64,000 bases of DNA from Marinilabiliaceae bacterium UBA5488 (GTDB taxonomy: Bacteria > Bacteroidota > Bacteroidia > Bacteroidales > Marinilabiliaceae): positions 149,957-213,956 of the forward strand of contig DIPM01000033.1 in the NCBI GenBank assembly GCA_002427105.1. Reading direction: 5' to 3'. Position numbers and translations under genes: made by a program. This document shows, piece after piece, positions 43,882 to 51,234 of the stretch (positions are counted from its first letter, which is position 1; each line of letters begins with the position of its first letter). The notes under the pieces are model-generated. The model was not told the DNA's origin and made no database searches. It was given only the letters and a program-made list of their open reading frames with translations.

Positions 43882-44568
43882 ATGATAGATTATAGCATAT
43901 TTCCGAAAAAGATAAAGGCTCTGTTTTTTGATATGGACGGAGTACTTTACGATTCCATGCCCAAGCATGCCTTTACATGGGTAGAAAGCTTTAAGGCAGC
44001 AGGAATAGACTTTCCGGCTTACGATGCCTATATGAATGAAGGGGCAACCGGTAACTATACTATTCAAAAGGTGTTCCGACAGCTGGGAAGGGAAGCCAGT
44101 GAAGAGGATATAAATAGAATCTACGACCACAAAAGCGAGCTGATGAACAAGGCTCCGCTTGCACCCATTATGCCCGGCATGCAGCAGGTAGTTGCCAACA
44201 CCCTGGCAGCAGGAATCAAAGTGATAATTGTTACAGGTTCAAAACAGCCTTCACTTATCAGTAGGCTCAATGATGACTTCAATATTGGAAGAGAGGATAT
44301 AGTAAGCGGTTTTGATGTGAAAAAAGGAAAGCCCGATCCGGAGCCTTATCTTAGAGCCTTAGGGAAAGCTGCTTGCCTGGCGGATGAAGCGATTGTGGTG
44401 GAAAACGCCCCGCTTGGAATTATCTCTGCCCGTGCTGCCGGCCTGCTTACCGTGGCAGTTAATACAGGCATCCTCAAACCTGAAGTACTTTCAGAAGCAG
44501 GCGCTTCATTGGTTCTGGACAGCACCTCGCAACTGGCTGAGCTGTGGCCCAATATAATCAAAAGCTAG
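43882..44568 (+). CDS. HAD-family phosphatase, beta-phosphoglucomutase-like
   Basis: A 228-residue HAD enzyme with DMDG at the nucleophile (Asp17, Asp19), a helical cap (about 30-95), motif II TGSKQPS, the Lys in KKGKPDPEPY and motif IV ENAPLG. It hydrolyses or moves sugar phosphates; the exact substrate is not evident. Cap and motif spacing fit the beta-PGM/GPH branch. Confidence 0.86.
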   Translation: MIDYSIFPKKIKALFFDMDGVLYDSMPKHAFTWVESFKAAGIDFPAYDAYMNEGATGNYTIQKVFRQLGREASEEDINRIYDHKSELMNKAPLAPIMPGMQQVVANTLAAGIKVIIVTGSKQPSLISRLNDDFNIGREDIVSGFDVKKGKPDPEPYLRALGKAACLADEAIVVENAPLGIISARAAGLLTVAVNTGILKPEVLSEAGASLVLDSTSQLAELWPNIIKS

Positions 44569-44670
44569 GTATTTATGCTTCATAATTAAATTGGCTCAGA
44601 ATTATCTGATAACTAATATTATAAACACAAATCCAACAGAGACTACAGAAGAATAGTAAATAGTCCCCCA

Positions 44671-45069
44671 TTAAAGTCTGTATATCAGCTCGATATCTGC
44701 AAGCTCTCTCCCAATTTGATGAATTCCTTTAAGTATTTTTTGCGTTTGCGCCTCAGAAGGTTTCTTATGTCCCTGCACGTATTGTGACAGCAGACTTGGA
44801 TTCATACCTATTTTATTAGCAAGTACTTTAGCGTTAATTACATTATAGTATTGAAAGAACTGCTTAAAATCAATCTCAAATTTCAGGTTCTCTTGTGTAA
44901 GACAAGTGTTCTCTTCCTCAAAATAAAGATTTGCAGCTTCAAGAGTGTTCGCAATTAATTCAGGAACTGTACTACCGGTTGAATAGAAAGGATAGTTTTC
45001 AGAAAAAGCAGAGAAACCTGTATCTGTCTTTTCCACTATTATTTTAATTTTTTTACTTATAGTTTTCAT
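44671..45069 (-). CDS. HicB-like antitoxin
   Basis: A 132-residue protein: an N-terminal HicB-type RNase H-like fold (KIIVEKTDTGFSAFSENYPFYSTG) and a C-terminal helix-turn-helix (VLANKIGMNPSLLSQYVQGHKKP). HicB blocks the HicA toxin and represses the operon. The HicA gene lies just upstream, 23 bases before this start. Confidence 0.85.
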   Translation of the reverse strand: MKTISKKIKIIVEKTDTGFSAFSENYPFYSTGSTVPELIANTLEAANLYFEEENTCLTQENLKFEIDFKQFFQYYNVINAKVLANKIGMNPSLLSQYVQGHKKPSEAQTQKILKGIHQIGRELADIELIYRL

Positions 45070-45092
45070 TTCCGTCTGATTTATGATTTCCT

Positions 45093-45278
45093 TTAACCCA
45101 GTCCCGCATCCTTAAGTATCTTTTTCTCCAGTCCTTTACCTACTTCCTGACTTCCATGATTGGGAAATATAATCACGCCCGATTTCATTTTATGCCTGAG
45201 TTTAACATGAGACCCTTTTTGTGAAACAGGATACCATCCATTATTTGTAAGAATCTTATATAGTTCAGAACACTTCAT
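45093..45278 (-). CDS. HicA-like mRNA interferase toxin
   Basis: A 61-residue double-stranded RNA-binding-fold protein beginning MKCSELYKILTNNGW. The catalytic His lies in KGSHVKLRH, and IIFPNHGSQEVGKGL is the usual end. HicA cleaves mRNA when HicB is lost. Met at 45278 is chosen; an earlier in-frame Met at 45329 would add an uncharacteristic hydrophobic tail. It is the first gene of the hicAB operon. Confidence 0.87.
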   Translation of the reverse strand: MKCSELYKILTNNGWYPVSQKGSHVKLRHKMKSGVIIFPNHGSQEVGKGLEKKILKDAGLG

Positions 45279-45424
45279 TATCTGCCTATAAGACAACACA
45301 AAGGTAAATAATAATTTACCTAAGAGCAACTATTTCTATTTATTATTTTCCTCGTTACTGCGTTGTTTCTCATTCTCAGCTTAAACCATGAACATCAAGC
45401 TTGAAACATTGAAGCCCTTAACTA

Positions 45425-45844
45425 TTAACTCAAAACAGTAAGGACAATATTTCTGCTTCCGCCATAATTCCGAAATTCGCAGAGATATATGCCCTGCCAG
45501 GTGCCTAAGGCCATACGTCCTCCCCTAATCGGGATGGTAAGCGACTGTCCCATAAGCGAAGACTTAATATGAGCGGGCATATCGTCAGAACCCTCAAGAG
45601 TATGGGTATATTCTCTAAGGTTTTCAGGAGCAATACGATTCAAAATCGTCTCAAAATCTGCTCTTACACTTGGGTCTGCATTTTCATTAATTGTCAATGC
45701 CGCCGAGGTGTGCTGAATAAACAAGTTGAGCAGTCCGGACTCGGGCAGTCCGGAAATTTCAGAAAGCTTCTTTTCAATAATTCCGGTTATCAGATGATAG
45801 CCCCTCTTGTGTTCAGCCAACTTAATATGCACTTGAAAAATCAT
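45425..45844 (-). CDS. YjbQ-family protein
   Basis: A 139-residue UPF0047/YjbQ protein with LFIQHTSAALTINENADPSV, the metal-site His region and GRMALGTWQGIYLCEFRN. Members show weak thiamine-phosphate synthase activity and are conserved widely; true function is unknown. It is a lone gene, divergent from the isomerase at 45969. Confidence 0.88.
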   Translation of the reverse strand: MIFQVHIKLAEHKRGYHLITGIIEKKLSEISGLPESGLLNLFIQHTSAALTINENADPSVRADFETILNRIAPENLREYTHTLEGSDDMPAHIKSSLMGQSLTIPIRGGRMALGTWQGIYLCEFRNYGGSRNIVLTVLS

Positions 45845-45968
45845 AGTATAAAACTTTGTCGCTTTAAAGAATATTTAAATATAAGGCAAATCATCTCTTT
45901 TTTGATAAATTTGCATTGAAATATGCATTTTTTCAAAAACACACATTAATAAGCTTTTGACTTAAAAC

Positions 45969-46586
45969 ATGATGCTAAACGATATAAAAGAGCTATTAGC
46001 CGTTGAGGCTGATGCAATTAAAAACATACCGATAAGCTCGGAATATATAAAAGCACTCGATATCATTCACGAGCAGGTTCACCTGAAAAAGGGGAAACTA
46101 ATCACCAGTGGTATGGGAAAAGCAGGACAGATAGCGGTTAATATCTCGACTACCTTTAGCAGTACAGGAACCCCGGCAGTATTTTTGCACCCTTCTGAAG
46201 CACAGCACGGCGATTTGGGTGTTGTTCAGGAAAATGACGTCATGCTTTTGATTTCTAATTCAGGCAAGACGCGCGAAATAATTGAACTGGTCACTCTTGC
46301 ACGCGGCCTTCGTCCAAACATACGCTTTATAGTAATTACAGGAAACATTGAATCTGTGCTGGCCTCCGAAGCAGACGCGGTCTTGTCAACGGGCTCACCC
46401 CGCGAGGTGTGTGCCCTGGGTCTTACTCCTACTACCTCGACAACAGTGATGACTGCGATCGGTGATGTGCTGGTAGTATTACTTATGAAAAAGATAGGCT
46501 TTTCTAACCATGACTACTCATTAAGACACCACGGTGGTTATTTGGGAGATAAATCACGCCAGGCTGCGAGTCTGGATAAAAAATAG
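45969..46586 (+). CDS. Arabinose-5-phosphate isomerase, SIS domain only
   Basis: A 205-residue protein that consists of one SIS domain of the KpsF/GutQ/KdsD type: SGMGKAGQIA, SNSGKTREII, and the API-specific GLTPTTSTTVMTAIGD and HHGGYLG. It would turn ribulose 5-phosphate into arabinose 5-phosphate, the first step toward Kdo. E. coli KdsD has two C-terminal CBS domains; these are absent, as in the short isomerase known from Bacteroides fragilis. It is followed after five bases by a phosphohexomutase. Confidence 0.88.
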   Translation: MMLNDIKELLAVEADAIKNIPISSEYIKALDIIHEQVHLKKGKLITSGMGKAGQIAVNISTTFSSTGTPAVFLHPSEAQHGDLGVVQENDVMLLISNSGKTREIIELVTLARGLRPNIRFIVITGNIESVLASEADAVLSTGSPREVCALGLTPTTSTTVMTAIGDVLVVLLMKKIGFSNHDYSLRHHGGYLGDKSRQAASLDKK

Positions 46587-46591
46587 TTATT

Positions 46592-48124
46592 ATGAGCACT
46601 ACAAACTGGAAATCATTACAAAACGGTTCTGATATTCGTGGCGTTTCAATGGAAGGAGTGCCAAATGAAAGCGTTAATATTTCTGTCGAAGTAATATCAC
46701 GCATTGGCGAAGCCTTTGTAGGATGGCTAAAAAGCAAAGGACTGTCGGATAATATCACTATATCCCTTGGAATGGACTCCAGATTAACAGGCCCAGCCTT
46801 AAAAGAGGCCTTGACAGAGAGTATTATACACTGCGGAGTTGATGTTTATGACTTCGGTCTGGCTTCTTCGCCGGCAATGTTTATGAGCACGGTTACAGAC
46901 AAGGAGCCGGTTACAGCAGCGATAATGCTAACAGCCAGTCACCTACCCTTCAACCGCAACGGAATGAAGTTCTATACCCGCGAAGGCGGCCTGGAAAAGA
47001 AGGATATTTCTGATATACTAAGTCTGGCTTCGGGTGATAAATCGTTTAAAAGTAAGACCATCGGCTCGGTAAGCAAACGCGACTTCATGTCTGAGTATGC
47101 TGCCAACTTTGTTCAGCTTGTGCGCGAAAAAGTAAATCATCCTGATAATTATAAGGAACCTCTTAAAGGCTTTAATATTGTAGTTGACGCCGGAAATGGC
47201 GCCGGTGGGTTTTATGCCCATAAGGTCTTGCAAGTACTTGGAGCTGACATTTCAGGCAGTCAATTCCTGAATCCCGACGGAAGGTTTCCCAACCATATTC
47301 CGAACCCCGAGGATGAAATTGCAATGATGTCAATAATCAAGCAGGTTAAAGATACCAATGCTGATTTGGGGGTGATATTTGATACTGATGTTGACCGTGC
47401 AGCTCTCGTAAGTGCCGGCGGACGCAGCATAAACCGCAATCAGCTGATAGCCTTAATCTCGGCAGTGGTGTTGAAAGAGCACCCGGGCACTACAATTGTT
47501 ACCGACTCTATCACTTCCAATGGGCTGACATGGTTTATCAACAAGCATCTGGGAGGTCAGCATCACCGCTTCCAAAGAGGCTATAAGAATGTTATTAACG
47601 AAGCCATACGCCTAAACAACGAAGGCAAGGAGTGCTGGCTGGCTATTGAGACCTCGGGGCATGCCGCCATGAAGGAGAACTATTTTTTAGACGATGGGGC
47701 TTATCTGGTCACCAAATTGATTATTACCATGGCTCGGATTCGACGGGAAGGTAAACAGCTTAGCGACCTGATAGAAAAGTTACCGCTTCCGGTGCAAAGC
47801 ACTGAAGTAAGAATTGGTATTAAGGATCCGCGGTTTAAAGAATACGGAGAAAAAGTTATAACTGACCTTGGACTATGGGCTGCCAATCGTAACGGCTGGG
47901 AGTTAGCACCGGATAATTACGAAGGACTGCGTGTACAATGCGACAAACCTTTCCGCAAGGGATGGTTTTTGCTCCGTTTATCGCTCCACGACCCGGTTTT
48001 ACCACTTAATATTGAGGCCGAAGAGCAGGGTGCTGTTGAGGAGATAGCTTCAGAATTGGAGAAATTCTTTAGCAATTATGACAAGCTTGACTTGCTCGGC
48101 TTTAGAGATCTTATTAATAAATAA
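46592..48124 (+). CDS. Phosphomannomutase/phosphoglucomutase family
   Basis: A 510-residue alpha-D-phosphohexomutase. The phosphoserine loop TASHLPFNRNG (near residue 113), the magnesium loop DTDVDRA (near 263), the sugar loop ETSGH (near 357) and the C-terminal phosphate loop are visible. It interconverts sugar 6- and 1-phosphates, feeding envelope glycan synthesis. It lies five bases after the isomerase gene, suggesting one operon. Confidence 0.9.
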   Translation: MSTTNWKSLQNGSDIRGVSMEGVPNESVNISVEVISRIGEAFVGWLKSKGLSDNITISLGMDSRLTGPALKEALTESIIHCGVDVYDFGLASSPAMFMSTVTDKEPVTAAIMLTASHLPFNRNGMKFYTREGGLEKKDISDILSLASGDKSFKSKTIGSVSKRDFMSEYAANFVQLVREKVNHPDNYKEPLKGFNIVVDAGNGAGGFYAHKVLQVLGADISGSQFLNPDGRFPNHIPNPEDEIAMMSIIKQVKDTNADLGVIFDTDVDRAALVSAGGRSINRNQLIALISAVVLKEHPGTTIVTDSITSNGLTWFINKHLGGQHHRFQRGYKNVINEAIRLNNEGKECWLAIETSGHAAMKENYFLDDGAYLVTKLIITMARIRREGKQLSDLIEKLPLPVQSTEVRIGIKDPRFKEYGEKVITDLGLWAANRNGWELAPDNYEGLRVQCDKPFRKGWFLLRLSLHDPVLPLNIEAEEQGAVEEIASELEKFFSNYDKLDLLGFRDLINK

Positions 48125-48143
48125 CACACTGAAAGAGAGAAAT

Positions 48144-48686
48144 ATGAGGATTTTAAGAGAAGAGACACTTGCAGTAATAGTTGATATTCAGGAGCGCCTT
48201 TTCCCGCACATTGCGGGAAAGGAGGAGTTGGCTAAAAATCTGCAAACGCTGATAAAAGGATTGCAAATACTTGAAGTACCACTGAAGGTTACTGAGCAGT
48301 ACAGAAAAGGCTTGGGCGAAACTATTCCTGAGCTGAAAGAGCTTCTAAAAGGAGTGTGGAACGGCGAAAAGACCCCTTTTAGTTGCTGTGATGATACTTC
48401 CTTTATGCAAGAGATTGAAGGTGAGGCTCGTAAATTTATTGTATTAGCGGGGATAGAATCGCATATTTGCGTGCTTCAAACAGCCATAGATTTGAAGGCT
48501 CTGGGATATATTCCTGTGGTTATCGAAGATTGCATAGGCTCAAGAAACCCTGAAAACAAACGTATTGCCGTAAACAGGATGCTTCAGTCGGGAATTATTG
48601 TAAGCAGCACTGAATCCCTGCTTTTTGAGCTTTGCCGTTACTCAGGCAATGACACATTTAAAGCAATTTCCAAATTAGTGAAATAG
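48144..48686 (+). CDS. Isochorismatase-family hydrolase
   Basis: A 180-residue cysteine hydrolase of the isochorismatase-like fold with Asp14 (VDIQE), Lys76 and Cys109 (IESHICVLQ), the usual triad. The substrate (nicotinamide, ureidoacrylate or other) cannot be read. The start is placed at MRILREET because the residues before it overlap the previous gene and are unlike the family. Confidence 0.86.
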   Translation: MRILREETLAVIVDIQERLFPHIAGKEELAKNLQTLIKGLQILEVPLKVTEQYRKGLGETIPELKELLKGVWNGEKTPFSCCDDTSFMQEIEGEARKFIVLAGIESHICVLQTAIDLKALGYIPVVIEDCIGSRNPENKRIAVNRMLQSGIIVSSTESLLFELCRYSGNDTFKAISKLVK

Positions 48687-48714
48687 CATAATTGCAGGTG
48701 GAAGCAAAACCCGA

Positions 48715-48760
48715 AACTTTGAACTTATAACTCATAACTTGCAACTTATAACTTACAATT
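48715..48760. repeat. Short imperfect AACTTATAAC repeats
   Basis: AACTTATAACT occurs at 48722-48732 and 48743-48753 (period 21), with further AACTT units between and around. It lies in the space before the LapA-like gene. Similar AACTT/ATAAC runs are common spacers in this phylum. Confidence 0.45.
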
Positions 48761-48766
48761 TTTCCT

Positions 48767-49060
48767 ATGAAGAAAAAAATGCAGTTTTCATTCTGGCTAC
48801 TAATAGTATTAGCCGTTCTGCTGGTAGTATTTTCAGTGCAAAATGCCGGCCCGATAAAGGTTACAGTGCTTCTTTGGCCTTTTAATGTGTCGCTGGCTGT
48901 TTTGTTGATAGGCACTTTTGCTACAGGACTGGTAGCGGGAGCTCTTTATGCTTATCGCAAATTCATTCCGGGCAACGAAAAGGATGAGATAAAGAGCGAT
49001 GCCGCCAAAAAAGACCTGACAAAAACCACAAAGACAGGGGGGCTTGAAAGCGATATTTAG
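48767..49060 (+). CDS. LapA-domain small membrane protein
   Basis: A 97-residue protein with two hydrophobic helices (residues 8-23 and about 38-64), the pattern VFSVQNAGPIKVTVLLW and a basic tail, as in LapA/YciS proteins that help lipopolysaccharide transport control in other bacteria. Function in Bacteroidetes is unknown. Its end overlaps the next gene by 17 bases. Confidence 0.82.
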   Translation: MKKKMQFSFWLLIVLAVLLVVFSVQNAGPIKVTVLLWPFNVSLAVLLIGTFATGLVAGALYAYRKFIPGNEKDEIKSDAAKKDLTKTTKTGGLESDI

Positions 49061-49670
49061 TTCGGCTCTTTTTGCACCAATACAGTATTTTGCTTATTTG
49101 GCCTCTGCAAGCGAAGCCACAATTGAGCTCTATGATAGTTATTCACGGCAAAGCTATAGGAATCGTTATGTAATTAATAGTGCCACGGGGCCACAGGCGC
49201 TGTCGGTTCCTGTGACCAAGGTCTCGGGGAAGAAAATCCTTACCAGAGATGTGAGGCTGTCTTACGACACCCCATGGCATGAGATTCACTGGAAATCAAT
49301 CGAGGCAGCCTACAATTCCTCACCCTTCTATTTGTTTTATAAAGATGGTATCGAGGAGCTCTTTCGTAAAAGATGGACTTTCCTTAAGGATCTAAATGAA
49401 GCTGCCCTGACTCTGGCTATGGATTATGCCGACCTTGACACTCCTATCAGCTACACAGAGGCTTATTATGCTGATTATTCCGACAGAGAAGACTTCAGAG
49501 ATATTATTCATCCCAAAAAAGACTTAAGCATCAACAGTTCTTTCAAGCCTGTGCCCTACTGGCAGCCCTTTGGTGCGGGAAAGAGCTTTATACCAAACCT
49601 GTCTGTCTTAGATCTGATTTTCAATATGGGACCCGAGTCGCCCTTAATTCTTCGCGATAGTATCAGCTAA
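49044..49670 (+). CDS. WbqC-family protein
   Basis: A 208-residue WbqC-like protein (FAPIQYFAYLASAS, GPQALSVPVTK, IHWKSIEAAYNSSPF). WbqC proteins occur in O-antigen and other glycan clusters, but their activity is not known. Start is the TTG at 49044, preceded by an AGGGGGG run, an unusually strong Shine-Dalgarno-like site for this phylum. The 3' end overlaps the NUDIX gene by 27 bases on the other strand. Confidence 0.82.
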   Translation: MKAIFSSALFAPIQYFAYLASASEATIELYDSYSRQSYRNRYVINSATGPQALSVPVTKVSGKKILTRDVRLSYDTPWHEIHWKSIEAAYNSSPFYLFYKDGIEELFRKRWTFLKDLNEAALTLAMDYADLDTPISYTEAYYADYSDREDFRDIIHPKKDLSINSSFKPVPYWQPFGAGKSFIPNLSVLDLIFNMGPESPLILRDSIS

Positions 49671-50099
49671 TTCGCTCTTTATTAAGCGGTAGGCATCCTT
49701 AATAATTTTTTCGTGATCAAAGGCTAAAGGCGGGAGTTCATCAACAAAAAACCACTTGGCAGCAACAGCGTCATCACCGGCAACAAGCTGGGGCTCAACT
49801 GATATAAGTCCGGTAAACGCGATTGTAATCACATGCCCGCGCGGATCGCGGCCCGGCTTACCGTAGGCTCCCACCTGACGAAGCCTGGTGAAATCAATGC
49901 CTGTCTCCTCTTTCAACTCTCGTGCGGCCGCGTCATGCAAGTCTTCATCCTTATCAACGAAGCCTCCGGGCAGAGCCCATTTCCCGCTGAAAGGCTCATT
50001 AAGACGCTCAATTAACAAAAGGCGCAGCTTATCTCCCTTAGCCCAAAAAAGCACAACATCGGCCGTCACCGATGGACGAGGGTACTCATAACTATACAT
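49644..50099 (-). CDS. NUDIX hydrolase
   Basis: A 151-residue NUDIX protein with the full motif GGFVDKDEDLHDAAARELKEETGI (Gx5Ex7REUxEExGU). It hydrolyses a nucleoside diphosphate linked to another group; ADP-ribose is a frequent substrate in this size class. The start at MYSYEYPRPS is preferred; the Met at 50108 is possible. It follows the NlpC gene directly. Confidence 0.87.
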   Translation of the reverse strand: MYSYEYPRPSVTADVVLFWAKGDKLRLLLIERLNEPFSGKWALPGGFVDKDEDLHDAAARELKEETGIDFTRLRQVGAYGKPGRDPRGHVITIAFTGLISVEPQLVAGDDAVAAKWFFVDELPPLAFDHEKIIKDAYRLIKSELADTIAKN

Positions 50100-50100
50100 G

Positions 50101-50874
50101 CTATTCAATTACTCGTTTAATAACGCGAAGATGGTGAGTATAATTTCTGTTTTCACGACAAAAAATACCTTGGTGATCCAGATGATCCATACGAACCTCA
50201 CCGCTGGCATGCAATATTCTGCCACTTCCCAAACAAATGCCCACATGCACTATTTCTCCTTCTTCATTATCAAAAAAAGCAAGGTCGCCGGCACGAGCCT
50301 CTTCAACAAAGGGAACCATTCCGCCTACCTCAATTTGCTGGGAAGCATTACGGGGAAGCTTATAGCCCATAATTTTAAATACCACTTGCGTCAATCCTGA
50401 ACAATCAATCCCGTAAAAGGTACGACCACCCCATAAATAGGGAGAGTTCAAAAAGCCCTTTGCCACTTCTTCCAACTCCATTTTCCTCTCAGGAAGGGCA
50501 TTCTGAAGATAGTACTCTCGCTTGCCAATGGTGAATGAGTTGCGGTCTTCGCCATTAAATACAACTCTACTTCCTGCCGAAATTAGCTGAGCTGACTTGT
50601 AGGGCTCACGAATTAATTTAACAAAAGGTAAACTAATCAATTGCCCGGGGGCCGAGTTCCATAGCTCAATTTCTTTATCAAGCGAAGCAATAAAGTACTT
50701 TTCATCTATCCACCCCTCGTAGTCATCAAATGCTAAACGTACACGGCACCATCCTTTCACTTCTTCCAAAACATGAAACACCTCCCCAAAAAGAATTTGA
50801 GTCTCCAAAGCACTCTGCTCGCCAGGCGTACTACGTACTGGAATAGCACTAAACGAACTGATAGAACCGGTCAT
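50101..50874 (-). CDS. NlpC/P60-family cell-wall peptidase (C40)
   Basis: A 257-residue protein with two SH3-like regions (about 25-75 and 105-150) and a C40 cysteine peptidase domain with Cys in GIDCSGLTQ, His in HVGICLG and a third polar residue in HASGEVRMD. It likely cuts gamma-D-glutamyl-diamino acid bonds in peptidoglycan peptides, often of muropeptides taken up from outside. A consensus promoter (50914-50944) lies inside the longer in-frame extension to 50997, which fixes the start at 50874. Confidence 0.9.
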   Translation of the reverse strand: MTGSISSFSAIPVRSTPGEQSALETQILFGEVFHVLEEVKGWCRVRLAFDDYEGWIDEKYFIASLDKEIELWNSAPGQLISLPFVKLIREPYKSAQLISAGSRVVFNGEDRNSFTIGKREYYLQNALPERKMELEEVAKGFLNSPYLWGGRTFYGIDCSGLTQVVFKIMGYKLPRNASQQIEVGGMVPFVEEARAGDLAFFDNEEGEIVHVGICLGSGRILHASGEVRMDHLDHQGIFCRENRNYTHHLRVIKRVIE

Positions 50875-50913
50875 ATCTGCATTTTTAATTATACTACCCA
50901 AAAAGTCCAGGGA

Positions 50914-50944
50914 CAAAACTATCCTTACAAGGACATATAACAAA
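50914..50944 (-). promoter_or_regulatory. Promoter of the NlpC/P60 gene
   Basis: The minus strand has TTTG (50944-50941), 19 bases, TAGTTTTG (50921-50914), an exact consensus. It predicts a start near 50907. Confidence 0.7.
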
Positions 50945-51234
50945 GGGATCTTAAGGCTCAAAGATATAGAAAAAGACTCGTCTTTCAATCTGCACAAACT
51001 ATCATTATATCACCAAAAATCGACCTTATACCAAAATTAAATCCCCCGCCACCTAATCCTATGCTTATCTGATTCGAGAGCATAATAGCATCCTCAATTC
51101 CTTTAATTCGGAGCATATTCGCTGCCTTATATCTTTTTTTATCAAGTTATTGCTACTTTTGTGCCCTGTATTTGTTTACTTTAAAGAGCTGTAAAATTTT
51201 TAGCCGGCTCTTATTTGTAATTAATCGCGTTACT
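50945..51234 (+). promoter_or_regulatory. Spacer upstream of the HD phosphohydrolase with a -7 element
   Basis: No gene is seen here apart from the promoter pair. TACTTTTG (51154-51161) faces right and would start transcription near 51168, giving a leader of about 67 bases to ATG 51235. The -33 region is weak. Confidence 0.4.
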
